Positions 1-7,294 of a stretch of DNA of 41,257 nucleotides are shown here, piece by piece (the stretch's first letter is position 1; the number at the start of each line of letters is the position of its first letter). The stretch covers positions 1-41,257 of the forward strand of contig QIBC01000029.1 in assembly GCA_003225215.1 (NCBI GenBank), given 5' to 3'. The position numbers and the translations under genes were made by a program. The DNA comes from Acidobacteriota bacterium (GTDB lineage: Bacteria > Acidobacteriota > Terriglobia > Terriglobales > Acidobacteriaceae). Below the pieces are notes generated by a model. The model was given only the letters and a program-made list of their open reading frames with translations. It made no database searches and was not told the DNA's origin.

Positions 1-7
1 AGCAACA

Positions 8-634
8 TCACCGCGCTACCCGCAGCCGATGTCGCCAGTGTGACCAAACGAACCAAATGATCCCAATCACGATGACCGCTCCGATCACCTTGTCGAATTC
101 GTGGAAGTATTTGCCTAAGTAATTCCAATGCTCACCAGCTTTCATTCCCAGGTAGGCCAGTCCCAAACACCACGGGAAGGACCCAACGAACGTGTACAGA
201 TGAAATCGGAAACGAGGCATGCGGGCGATTCCGGCCGGCAGAGCTATGAACGTGCGAACGACCGGGAGCATGCGGCTGATCAACACCGTGAGATCGCCGA
301 ACCTGGCGAAGAAGCGATCGGCCCAATCCAGTTCGGTCTGGGTAAGCAGAATATATGAGCCGTAACGCTCGACGAGCCGCCGTCCACCAAAGTATCCGAC
401 CTCGTAAGCAACCGCCGAGCCTACATTGCAGCCAATCGCTCCCATCAATGCCACAATCCACAAATTGAATTGTCCCGTGTAAACGAGATACCCGGAAAAT
501 GGCATGATTACTTCTGAAGGCAGCGGGATACAGGCGGACTCGATGGCCATCAGCAGCATCACTCCGAGATATCCCATCGCGGAGATCACGGAGATAACAA
601 ACAGCCCTAATTTAGCGATTAGAGTTTCGACCAA
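8..634 (-). CDS. DedA family (SNARE-associated/VTT domain) inner-membrane protein
   Basis: This is a 208-residue polytopic membrane protein of the DedA family. Members are thought to act as lipid flippases or transporters (undecaprenyl phosphate or phosphatidylethanolamine in studied cases) and support envelope homeostasis. Visible hallmarks are the N-terminal hydrophobic helix, the family signature around PSEVIMPFSGYL (about residues 38-50), the GCNVGSAVAYEVGYFGG stretch (about 68-84) and the arginine/proline re-entrant segment SRMLPVVRTFIALPAG (about 119-134), followed by two more hydrophobic helices. The start is TTG and directly abuts the TGA stop of the 75-residue upstream gene, so translation of the two is probably coupled. 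An in-frame ATG 19 codons in would remove part of the first helix and is less likely. The substrate cannot be told from sequence. Confidence 0.9.
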   Translation of the reverse strand: MVETLIAKLGLFVISVISAMGYLGVMLLMAIESACIPLPSEVIMPFSGYLVYTGQFNLWIVALMGAIGCNVGSAVAYEVGYFGGRRLVERYGSYILLTQTELDWADRFFARFGDLTVLISRMLPVVRTFIALPAGIARMPRFRFHLYTFVGSFPWCLGLAYLGMKAGEHWNYLGKYFHEFDKVIGAVIVIGIIWFVWSHWRHRLRVAR

Positions 635-862
635 TCAGAAGTCCTGCGCGTCTTGGGTATAGGTGTAGCCGGGCAGCGTTGCGCCATCGGAACCCTTTTG
701 TACCTTGACCCGAATGGTATCGGAGTTCGCAGCATTGGCATCGGCCTGGCGCAGGATCGCAAATTGCGTAAAGACTTCGTTATAGAGCTTGGTTACCAGG
801 TAATTGGATCCGTTCTCGTCATTGCGCCACACCTGGCCAAGTTGAATCGCTTTCACGGGCAT
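635..862 (-). CDS. small hypothetical protein, 75 aa, upstream of the DedA gene
   Basis: This is a small soluble protein of 75 residues with no signal peptide or membrane segment. I do not recognise a characterised domain. It begins MPVKAIQLGQVWRN and ends in a GATLPGYTYTQDAQDF tail; the middle (NYLVTKLYNEVFTQFAILR) looks like beta strands and a helix. The composition is that of a normal folded protein, and the reading frame runs exactly to the TTG start of the DedA gene (TGA and TTG adjacent), which is the main support for it being real and co-transcribed. No convincing Shine-Dalgarno precedes the ATG. The function is unknown. Confidence 0.65.
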   Translation of the reverse strand: MPVKAIQLGQVWRNDENGSNYLVTKLYNEVFTQFAILRQADANAANSDTIRVKVQKGSDGATLPGYTYTQDAQDF

Positions 863-1025
863 AAACCCAAGATATCAGAACAATTGAGTGCCTCTCGGTC
901 GACACCGAACCCCTGAGTCCGACTTCGCGAGGACATTGCCGACGCAGCCCAAGACCTGCAAGAATTCTCAGGTTATTTGAAAGCTCAAGTCTGTTACACG
1001 AGGTGGGACTCTTCTGGAGGTATCA

Positions 1026-1883
1026 ATGAGGCAGACAAACAGAGTCGTTGCAACCTGCACTTTGTTGGTTGTGCTTGCATGGGCTCAGGCACCGAGCAAG
1101 TTTCGACCAGGGTTCAACTTGTTTTCAAAGGAGCAGGATGTCCAGGTTGGGCAGGAATCGGCCGCGCAGGTGCGCAAGCAGATGACACTGGTTAAGGATT
1201 CGTTCCTGAATCAGTACGTCAACACTGTAGGAAAACGGTTGGCAAACGCACGGGAAGCAAAAGACAGCGGATTTCCGTTCACGTTCGAGGTGGTCGCTGA
1301 TCCTTCGATCAACGCTTTCGCGCTCCCCGGCGGACCGATGTTCATCAATAGCGGCCTGCTGAAATCCGTCGATAACGAAGCCCAATTAGCCGGAGTGATG
1401 GGACACGAGATGTCGCATGTGATCCTGCGTCATGGAACGAATCAAGCGTCGAAATCGCAGATGATCCAGCTTCCCGCTGTCCTCGGATCGCAGATGGCGG
1501 GAGGATCGATGATGGGACAGCTCGCGCAATTAGGAATCGGCCTCGGAGCAAATAGTGTGCTGCTCAAGTTCTCGCGCGGCGCCGAGAGTCAGGCGGACCT
1601 GCTCGGCTCGCACCTGATGGCAGAGTCCGGATACGATCCGGTGCAAATGGCAAAATTTTTCGAGAAGCTGGAAGCGGATGGCGGTGCGAGGGGTCCGCAA
1701 TTCTTCTCCGATCACCCGAATCCCGGTAATCGACAGGCTGCCATTCAGAAAGAAGTCACCAAGATGCCGCAGCAGAACTACGGCTATCAGACGGGACAGT
1801 TCCAGCGCATGAAGCAGGTAGCCGCAGCGATTAAGGAGCCGCCTCCGAAGCAGCCAGCGCAACCACAGCAACCACCAAAGTAG
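1026..1883 (+). CDS. M48 family zinc metalloprotease, secreted (Loiq/BepA-like)
   Basis: This is a 285-residue periplasmic zinc protease of peptidase family M48, related to BepA/YfgC and LoiP, which act in outer-membrane protein quality control. The N-terminus (about 1-22, ending AWAQA) is a Sec signal peptide. The zinc site is the HEMSH motif, with H127, E128 and H131, and the third ligand is probably E187 in GAESQADLLGS, matching the family ExxxD pattern. The upstream segment NAFALPGGPMFINSGLL is also typical of M48. A strong Shine-Dalgarno (TGGAGG, 5 nt spacer) fixes the ATG start. There is no TPR domain, so it is a short M48. The C-terminus is Pro/Gln rich, and the TAG stop is the first three bases of an adjacent palindromic repeat, suggesting that the repeat truncated or re-set the 3' end. 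The gene stands alone. Confidence 0.93.
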   Translation: MRQTNRVVATCTLLVVLAWAQAPSKFRPGFNLFSKEQDVQVGQESAAQVRKQMTLVKDSFLNQYVNTVGKRLANAREAKDSGFPFTFEVVADPSINAFALPGGPMFINSGLLKSVDNEAQLAGVMGHEMSHVILRHGTNQASKSQMIQLPAVLGSQMAGGSMMGQLAQLGIGLGANSVLLKFSRGAESQADLLGSHLMAESGYDPVQMAKFFEKLEADGGARGPQFFSDHPNPGNRQAAIQKEVTKMPQQNYGYQTGQFQRMKQVAAAIKEPPPKQPAQPQQPPK

Positions 1884-1980
1884 AGACGCAGCATGCTGCG
1901 TCTTAGCGATGTTGACGTACAGAAGGCAGCATGGCGGTTCCGTGCTGCATGGTCAAGACGCAGCATGCTGCGTCTCTACC
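1884..1980. repeat. paired 20-bp palindromes (GACGCAGC family), copy 1
   Basis: Two perfect 20-bp palindromes, AGACGCAGCATGCTGCGTCT, lie at 1884-1903 and 1956-1975, 72 bp apart start to start, each with partial GTAG/CTAC extensions. The pair sits directly on the stop codon of the M48 gene (the TAG at 1881-1883 belongs to the repeat). The same arrangement recurs at 18968, 36000 and 38130. In RNA each would form a strong hairpin. Function is unknown; mRNA 3'-end protection, termination or selfish REP-like spread are all possible. Confidence 0.85.
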
Positions 1981-1997
1981 ATCTTGTGGGGCATCTG

Positions 1998-2003
1998 TAT
2001 AAT
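1998..2003 (+). promoter_or_regulatory. candidate -10 box (TATAAT) upstream of tmRNA
   Basis: A perfect TATAAT lies 54 nt before the mature 5' end of the tmRNA. No good -35 is seen 16-18 bp upstream, where the sequence is the end of the palindromic repeat. If used, it would give a precursor with about 45-50 nt of 5' leader for RNase P to remove. Confidence 0.4.
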
Positions 2004-2056
2004 TGAGTTGGCCCCGATCGGCAGCAATGGCAGTTTGGGGTCGGCTTCAGCAATCC

Positions 2057-2426
2057 GGGGGCGTCACGGCTTCGACGGAAGTGCTTGCGGCTGAGAGGCA
2101 TGCCGGGGTGCACACACCCGTAATCGCGTGCAAAACAACAATTGCCAATCAACAGATGGCATACGCTGCTTAATTTAGTTAAGTAGCCGTTCTAGGTGGC
2201 TGCGCCCGCGGGCCTCCCAAGGACGTCATTTAGCGGGCTGGTCTCCGGCGCGCGGTCCGAGTGCCGGAGGCGAGATCATCGGACTAGCGGTTTGCGTTTC
2301 TTGTCCGCTCTGAGCGCCGACCGCGAACGTTCCCGTAGAAGTACGGGAGCATGAACGCGACTAAGCATGTAGTCTCTTCGCCAGTAACATTTTCGGACGC
2401 GGGTTCAACTCCCGCCGCCTCCACCA
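2057..2426 (+). ncRNA. ssrA: transfer-messenger RNA (tmRNA)
   Basis: This is a one-piece tmRNA of 370 nt, the trans-translation RNA that rescues stalled ribosomes with SmpB. The 5' end GGGGGCG (2057-2063) pairs with CGCCTCC (2416-2422) to close the alanine-type acceptor stem, followed by A and an encoded CCA (2424-2426). The T-arm region GGTTCAACTCC and the 5' segment GGCTTCGACGG are the conserved tRNA-like elements. The tag reading frame begins after TAATC with GCG at 2126 and ends at TAA 2171-2173, giving ACKTTIANQQMAYAA. The AYAA end matches the hydrophobic C-terminal degron used by ClpXP-type proteases. The short gene-like frames crossing this locus on both strands are not real. Confidence 0.96.
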
Positions 2427-2497
2427 TTCTAATCTCCAATTTCGTCGTCGACTTGTCGGACACCAAGCCCAAATCAGCTAATTCACTGATTGAGGAT

Positions 2498-2533
2498 AAC
2501 AGTGAAAAGATCAGTGAATCTAACAGTGAATTT
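2498..2533 (+). repeat. three 12-bp phased CAGTGAA repeats after tmRNA
   Basis: CAGTGAA occurs at 2500, 2512 and 2524, exactly 12 bp apart, with unit forms AACAGTGAAAAG, ATCAGTGAATCT and AACAGTGAATTT. An inverted TTCACTG lies at 2482-2488. The location just 3' of ssrA, a common integration site, suggests a remnant of an integrative element or protein-binding sites, but no integrase is present. A similar CAGGGAA array lies at 24646-24757. Confidence 0.55.
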
Positions 2534-2595
2534 CTGAAGAGCGATCTGCGAGCAACGGATAATTTCCCGCAACTCTCTTCCACCCGCCTGCCCTC

Positions 2596-3792
2596 TTATA
2601 CCTGTCCGTGGTGCTGGAGCTTTACCTGTAGGGCTTCGCGCACTGCATCCTGCAGCGACTGCGGCAGCTTGCTTCCACTTGACGTTAGGTAGAAGACATC
2701 GAGCGCCATTTCGCCTTCGGTGTCGATAAGAGCAATCTCGATATTGCACTTCAACTCTGCCAGCACCTCTGCTATGCGGTACAGCAATCCGGGACGATCC
2801 TCCGCGATGACTTCCAGCAGCGTGCTGTGAGTCGAGGACTCGTCATCGATCGTGATCTTCGTTTCTATCTTCACTCGCGCGCGGTTCGTACCCTTGAATC
2901 CCGATCGGGCGCGGATCAGGTGCTCCAGCGAACGGCCGCCGCTCACTACTTCCGAAATGTCTTTCTTTAACCGCTCGTGTTCGGAAGGGTTCAGATCGAG
3001 GGTGCGAAAGCGATCTTTGAAGTAAAAGCAGTCGATGACCGTGCCTTTGCTGTTAGAGAATGCGTTGGCCTTGACGATCTCCATGCCCCAGGCTGAGAGG
3101 GCTCCAGCGAGCGTGGCAAAGAGAAAAGGCTTATCTCTGGTGACGACCGTGAGCTCGTATAGATTGCGATGAGGAGCCAAGACAAGCTGAACGGGTTGCT
3201 GCCAAAGTCTCAAAGCGAGTTCAAGATGCTTTAGGACCTGCTCGCTTCCGTAGGTCCTCAAGTAGCGTTGAGGTAATCCATCAAGCAATGACTCTAAGTC
3301 TTTGATTAGTGGCGCTGTAAGAGCCTGAAACTTCGCGTTTGATTCCCGATCCAGCCGGCCGTGAACTCGCTCTTCGTCCACGTGGCGATTGAGGAAGTTC
3401 GAAGTTGCAACATAGACGTGCCAAAGATTTTCGGCCTTCCATTCCGTCATCGCTTCTGGATTCACGGATGCGATGTCGCCATAGGTGAGAAGAGTGAGCA
3501 TCTTCAGCATCTCGGGCGTGCCGACTCTTTCCGCGAAACCGCCAACGACTTTCGCTTCGAAGAAATCTCTGCGCATAGCCGCGGACATTTCAAGATGGTT
3601 CTGAATGAGAAATTCGATGGTTTCTCGTTCCTCAGTCGGTAACCCGAGACGAATCAGGACGTCGCGTGCCGACGCAAGACTCCCAATCACATGGCTCTCG
3701 CCCTCAATCCCTTTCCCGATATCGTGCAGCAGTAAGGACAAGAACAGCAGCTCCGGCTTTGCGAGGTAAGAATGCGCCGCAAATATGGCCAT
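2596..3792 (-). CDS. glnD: GlnD C-terminal fragment (HD + two ACT domains), frameshifted
   Basis: This frame holds the C-terminal half of [protein-PII] uridylyltransferase / uridylyl-removing enzyme. The HD signature LLLHDIGKG (H23, D24 of this frame) belongs to the UMP-removing domain. An ACT domain lies around residues 207-260 and a second (RPGLLYRIAEVLAELKCNIEIA) around 335-385; these sense glutamine in the family. The frame opens at an internal ATG preceded in frame by TGA and overlaps the N-terminal fragment by 106 nt in another frame. Compared with complete GlnD proteins as I remember them, the stretch with the first HD-domain histidine (YTVDEHT-like) is absent from both frames. It is best read as half of a damaged gene, or of a gene broken by an assembly error, rather than an independent protein. 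Confidence 0.85.
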   Translation of the reverse strand: MAIFAAHSYLAKPELLFLSLLLHDIGKGIEGESHVIGSLASARDVLIRLGLPTEERETIEFLIQNHLEMSAAMRRDFFEAKVVGGFAERVGTPEMLKMLTLLTYGDIASVNPEAMTEWKAENLWHVYVATSNFLNRHVDEERVHGRLDRESNAKFQALTAPLIKDLESLLDGLPQRYLRTYGSEQVLKHLELALRLWQQPVQLVLAPHRNLYELTVVTRDKPFLFATLAGALSAWGMEIVKANAFSNSKGTVIDCFYFKDRFRTLDLNPSEHERLKKDISEVVSGGRSLEHLIRARSGFKGTNRARVKIETKITIDDESSTHSTLLEVIAEDRPGLLYRIAEVLAELKCNIEIALIDTEGEMALDVFYLTSSGSKLPQSLQDAVREALQVKLQHHGQV

Positions 3793-4979
3793 AGCGATTC
3801 TCTGGCTTCATCCACGTGCAGCGTCGAAACCACCTCAGTGATCGCGCGTTGGGCGTCGATGCCGAGCCGCAAGTCTTCTCTCGCCATGCGATCGAAGATG
3901 TTCAGCAGGGCTGGATATTCGTTCAGGCGATAGCCCTTCGGCAAAACAATCCCACCAGATACGATCGACAACTCGCCGTTTGATTTTTGCGACCGCCGCC
4001 ACCTCTTCAGACCCGCGCCTAATGATGATTTCTTAGCAGGCAGCTCTTCCAGAAGCTGAATTGCAGCTCCCGCCACAAGGCGCGCGTGACGGAAGTACGC
4101 GCGCATCCACTGCGGCGTGTCTGTCGGCTGACGACCAATGCCGATTCCGTTCGCCGCAGCAGCATCTTGCGCTTCCCAAGACAGGAGATTGTCATCGCGT
4201 CCGTTGCGATAGTGGAGAAAGGAACGAAGAGAAAACAGAAACTCGACAGCCGAGTCCAGCTCTGACTGTAAACGCGACTCAAACAAGGAACCCATATTGG
4301 GCCAGGTGTTTGCTTCGAGAAAGTGACTCACCAAGGCAAGCCAGCAAGCCAGGTTATAGTCGCGAAGACCGCCGGGACCTTCCTTAACATTGGGCTCGAG
4401 GTGATAGATCGTACTTGCGAACTTGTGGTGACGCGAGCGAGCCGATTCCGCAACTCTCGTGAGCAGCGTTCGGCCAGACTTCCTCAGAAGAGCGGGCAGA
4501 GTCTTCACGCGAACCCGCTCAAACAATTCTCGATCTCCCAGAAGAAAGCGCGAATCGAGCATTGAGACCGTGAACTCCATGTTCTCGGGATCAAATCGCC
4601 CGCATTCCGCCACGGTGCGCGCTGTGGCACTTGCACGAATCTTGAGGTCCCATAGATCGAGATAGACGCGGCTGAGCGCGTCTTTATGGCTCGCTTCCTC
4701 CTTTGCGTCCTTGAAAAGAAAGAGCAAGTCAACATCGGAGTGAGGCAAGAGTGTGCTTCGGCCGTAGCCTCCAAGTGCAACGATGGCCACACAATTGGAA
4801 GGAACAGAGCCTTGCTCGACAAGACGTTGGTAGCAGCGGCGGATGACATCATCTACAAGCTGCGAACGCCCCTGGACGACGGCGGTTCCATTCCCGGAGA
4901 TCTGGAATTGTTTCCGCAGCGTGGCGAGTCCATCTTCATACGCTTCACGCACCTCGCTGCTGGACAAAAGGACTGACAT
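3687..4979 (-). CDS. glnD: GlnD N-terminal fragment (nucleotidyltransferase domain), frameshifted
   Basis: This frame holds the N-terminal uridylyltransferase half of GlnD, which normally adds UMP to the PII protein when glutamine is low. The nucleotidyltransferase signature GGYGRSTLLPHSDVDLLFLF spans about residues 70-89, with metal-binding D82 and D84. It is followed by the helical NTase-associated region (EGPGGLRDYNLACWLA) and a segment ending SLWPYLRRIL. After about residue 408 the frame carries a Cys/Ser-rich tail that is the wrong frame of the HD region. The two fragments together cover 2384 nt, about 794 codons, whereas GlnD is usually 850-930 residues. It is followed upstream by glnB and amtB on the same strand, a natural nitrogen-control grouping. 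Confidence 0.87.
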   Translation of the reverse strand: MSVLLSSSEVREAYEDGLATLRKQFQISGNGTAVVQGRSQLVDDVIRRCYQRLVEQGSVPSNCVAIVALGGYGRSTLLPHSDVDLLFLFKDAKEEASHKDALSRVYLDLWDLKIRASATARTVAECGRFDPENMEFTVSMLDSRFLLGDRELFERVRVKTLPALLRKSGRTLLTRVAESARSRHHKFASTIYHLEPNVKEGPGGLRDYNLACWLALVSHFLEANTWPNMGSLFESRLQSELDSAVEFLFSLRSFLHYRNGRDDNLLSWEAQDAAAANGIGIGRQPTDTPQWMRAYFRHARLVAGAAIQLLEELPAKKSSLGAGLKRWRRSQKSNGELSIVSGGIVLPKGYRLNEYPALLNIFDRMAREDLRLGIDAQRAITEVVSTLHVDEARESLWPYLRRILTSQSRSCCSCPYCCTISGKGLRARAM

Positions 4980-5030
4980 GCGGGAAGTTCACCAACTCAG
5001 ACTATGGCAGTTTCATGATTAACGTAGACA

Positions 5031-5185
5031 GGTTTAGGGAGGGGCACGGATTCCATCCGTGCCGAAAGAGGTCCCCGATTATCCGTTTTTCAGCGGCTTC
5101 AGCCGCGGCTGAAGCCGCTGAATTATAAAGGAAGATTATTCTTCCCATAACGGCAACGGATTGAATCCGTGCCCCTCCCTAAACC
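5031..5185. repeat. 155-bp nested palindromic element between glnB and glnD
   Basis: The ends are imperfect inverted repeats of about 33 bp: GGTTTAGGGAGGGGCACGGA opens the left arm at 5031 and its near-complement closes the right arm at 5185. Each arm contains its own small hairpin (CACGGATTCCATCCGTG type). The centre has a perfect 34-bp palindrome at 5089-5122 built on CAGCGGCTTCAGCCG. It has no coding capacity. The look is that of a MITE or REP-like unit; CAGCGGCTGAAGCCG sequences recur near 21185-21240. Confidence 0.8.
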
Positions 5186-5220
5186 AACTCGGCCGAATCC
5201 ACCCCAAATGTGAAAACGCT

Positions 5221-5565
5221 TCAAAGCGCCGTCACTCCGCGCTCATCGTTCCGAATGCGGATTGCGTCGTCGATACGCGACAGAAATATCTTGCCGTCTC
5301 CAATGCGACCAGTACGTGTGACAGAGACGATGGTTTGCACGGCACGGTCCACCATCTCATCGGCCAGCACGAGTTCAAGCTTGATCTTGGGTAGCAGATC
5401 GACGGTGTACTCGCGTCCGCGATAAATTTCGGTATGTCCCTTCTGCCGTCCGTGACCACGCACTTCGAGAATCGTCATGCCCTCAACACCGATTTCGAGT
5501 AGCGCTTCCTTCACCGATTCCAATTTGGATGGCTGAATGATTGCTTCGACCTTCGTCATCGACAT
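5221..5565 (-). CDS. glnB: nitrogen regulatory protein P-II
   Basis: This is a PII signal-transduction protein, a trimeric sensor of ATP/ADP and 2-oxoglutarate that controls targets such as AmtB and glutamine synthetase regulation. From the second Met (MTKVEAII, start 5559) it is exactly the canonical 112 residues. The T-loop GRQKGHTEIYRGREY ends in Y51, the uridylylation site, and the nucleotide-binding segment RTGRIGDGKIF is intact. I place the start at ATG 5565 (114 residues) because GTGAGG lies 5 nt upstream of it. A longer open frame reaching 5772 runs through an intergenic repeat and is not real. It lies downstream of amtB on the same strand, with a 167-bp repeat between them. Y51 is kept although the dedicated uridylyltransferase gene nearby is broken. 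Confidence 0.95.
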   Translation of the reverse strand: MSMTKVEAIIQPSKLESVKEALLEIGVEGMTILEVRGHGRQKGHTEIYRGREYTVDLLPKIKLELVLADEMVDRAVQTIVSVTRTGRIGDGKIFLSRIDDAIRIRNDERGVTAL

Positions 5566-5623
5566 GTATGCCTCACGTAAACGGTTAGCAGGTTGCCCAA
5601 AGACAGTTGTGGAGTCTCTACAT

Positions 5624-5790
5624 CTGTCATCCTGAGGCCCGATTTGGCCGAAGGATCTCCCGGAATATTTCGGACTTCGTTGGCGCTTCCCAGCTCTCTG
5701 GCGAGAATTCTCGTAAAGAGCCTCGAAAGTGCAATTAAGACTGCCCATCCCGGGAGATCCTTCGGCCAACATCGGGCCTCAGGATGACAG
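5624..5790. repeat. 167-bp inverted-repeat element, copy A
   Basis: The left end CTGTCATCCTGAGGCCCGAT runs on as TTGGCCGAAGGATCTCCCGG. The right end is the near-perfect reverse complement (CGGGAGATCCTTCGGCCAAC then ATCGGGCCTCAGGATGACAG). The arms are about 40 bp and the centre is non-coding. It fills most of the 304-bp amtB-glnB gap. Further copies lie at 12815-12981, 22422-22588 and 40715-40883. Confidence 0.85.
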
Positions 5791-5869
5791 TTGGCAATTG
5801 GCGCGAAGATCAGTTCAGCGCTTTTCAACACCGGGACATTCACAGCGACCTTCAACCGACCGCGAGTAC

Positions 5870-7294
5870 TCATGAAGCTGAAAGCTCCCAATAATATCCT
5901 TCTTCTCCATGCTGACTGAGATCCAGCCCCTGCACTTCGTGATCGGCTGGTACACGCAAGCCGATAAGTAGATCCACGACCTTGAGAATGACGAACGTTC
6001 CAACAATCGCGAGCACCCAGGCAATCAGAACCGCTACAAACTGATTCCCTAATTGAACCCAATTGCCGTCGACAACTCCTGAGGGAAGCACCTCACCACG
6101 CTGGTTGTGGTAAATCGGATTGATGCTGCTGGTCGCGAATATCCCGGTCAAGACTGCTCCAATCGTTCCCCCGGCCCCATGCACACCGAATGCGTCGAGC
6201 GAGTCATCGTATCCGAACCAACTCTTTACCTTGGCAACCATGAAGTAGCAGCAGCCGCCGGCAACCAAGCCAATGAATAAAGATGACATTGGCGTAACAA
6301 AGCCGGCTGCGGGCGTAATCGCTACCAGTCCGGCCACCGCGCCGGAAATCGCGCCCAATGCACTGGCCTTCCCGTTGCGCAGCCATTCTGCGCCGGCCCA
6401 TCCAATCACCGCGGCAGCCGCCGCGAAGTGAGTATTCACAAAGGCGCTAGTGGCGAGGCCGCTTGCAGCCAGCGCACTTCCCGCATTGAAACCGAACCAT
6501 CCAACCCAAAGCAGACAGGCTCCCACGAAGCTCAACACTACGCTGTGCGGAGGCATTGGCTCCTTGGGATAACCGAGGCGGCGTCCGAGATACGCTGCGC
6601 AAACAAGCGCCGAGACCCCTGAAGTGATGTGAACGACGGTGCCGCCGGCAAAGTCCAAACTGGGAAAGCGTCCACCCAACGCGGCGTTCAGCCATCCACC
6701 TTTGCCCCACACCATGTGGGCCATCGGTGCGTACACAATCAAGCTCCAAAGGGTCATGAAGAGAAGCATCGCGCTGAACTTCATTCGTTCCGCGAAAGCA
6801 CCGGTGATAAGCGCAGGAGTGATGATTGCGAACATCAATTGGTAGACCATGAAGGTCTGCGCGGGCAGGGTGGCGGAGTAGTCGGTATCAGGTTGAACGC
6901 CAACACCGTGGAGAAAGATGTTGTGCAACCCTCCGATAAAGCTGTTGCCCGATCCGAAGGAGAGACTGTAGCCCACAATGCCCCAAATCACTGTGACTAG
7001 CGCCATCATGGCGAAGCTCTGCAGCATGGTGGCAAGCACGTTCTTCTTGCGTACGAGGCCGCCGTAGAAGAGCGCGAGCCCGGGACCGGTCATCAACAGC
7101 ACTAACGCAGCGCTAACCAGCATCCATGCGTTGTCCGCCGATGATTGGGCGTTCCTTACCTGCGATTCGAGTTGCGCGATTCTGTCAGTAGTTGCCGCCG
7201 GCGATGTTTGTGCAGCGAGATGTGAACCGCCCGCAAGCAGGATCAAACCAAGACAGAAAGCCATTAGCGTACTGCCTGAAAGATGCCTGTTCAT
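5870..7294 (-). CDS. amtB: ammonium transporter (Amt/MEP/Rh family)
   Basis: This is a 474-residue ammonium channel/transporter of the inner membrane. It starts with a cleavable signal-like segment (about 1-29, ending LAAQ) and then a linker before eleven expected membrane helices, beginning DNAWMLVSAALVLLMTGPGLALFYGG. The conserved pore histidines are likely those in PMAHMVWGKGGW and DAFGVHGAGG, and the family motif GGTVVHITSG is present. GAGG lies about 9 nt upstream of the ATG. It stands first in the amtB-glnB-glnD series, the usual arrangement in which GlnK/GlnB plugs the channel. No convincing sigma-54 (-24/-12) promoter was found upstream. Confidence 0.96.
   Translation of the reverse strand: MNRHLSGSTLMAFCLGLILLAGGSHLAAQTSPAATTDRIAQLESQVRNAQSSADNAWMLVSAALVLLMTGPGLALFYGGLVRKKNVLATMLQSFAMMALVTVIWGIVGYSLSFGSGNSFIGGLHNIFLHGVGVQPDTDYSATLPAQTFMVYQLMFAIITPALITGAFAERMKFSAMLLFMTLWSLIVYAPMAHMVWGKGGWLNAALGGRFPSLDFAGGTVVHITSGVSALVCAAYLGRRLGYPKEPMPPHSVVLSFVGACLLWVGWFGFNAGSALAASGLATSAFVNTHFAAAAAVIGWAGAEWLRNGKASALGAISGAVAGLVAITPAAGFVTPMSSLFIGLVAGGCCYFMVAKVKSWFGYDDSLDAFGVHGAGGTIGAVLTGIFATSSINPIYHNQRGEVLPSGVVDGNWVQLGNQFVAVLIAWVLAIVGTFVILKVVDLLIGLRVPADHEVQGLDLSQHGEEGYYWELSAS

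Noticed and set aside
1884-1980. CRISPR array
   Set aside because: Only two palindromic copies per locus with no regular series of repeats and spacers, and no cas genes in the window.
2284-2583. Minus-strand open frame of 99 codons and plus-strand frame 2351-2692 over the tmRNA 3' half
   Set aside because: Both cross the tRNA-like domain of a clear ssrA gene; they are chance frames of structured RNA.
3687-3792. Programmed frameshifting in glnD
   Set aside because: No slippery heptamer or downstream pseudoknot is evident, and a segment of the conserved domain appears missing, which a ribosomal shift would not restore.
5566-5772. 69-codon N-terminal extension of glnB
   Set aside because: It is read through the 167-bp repeat; the PII fold begins at MSMTKVEAII, which has a Shine-Dalgarno.
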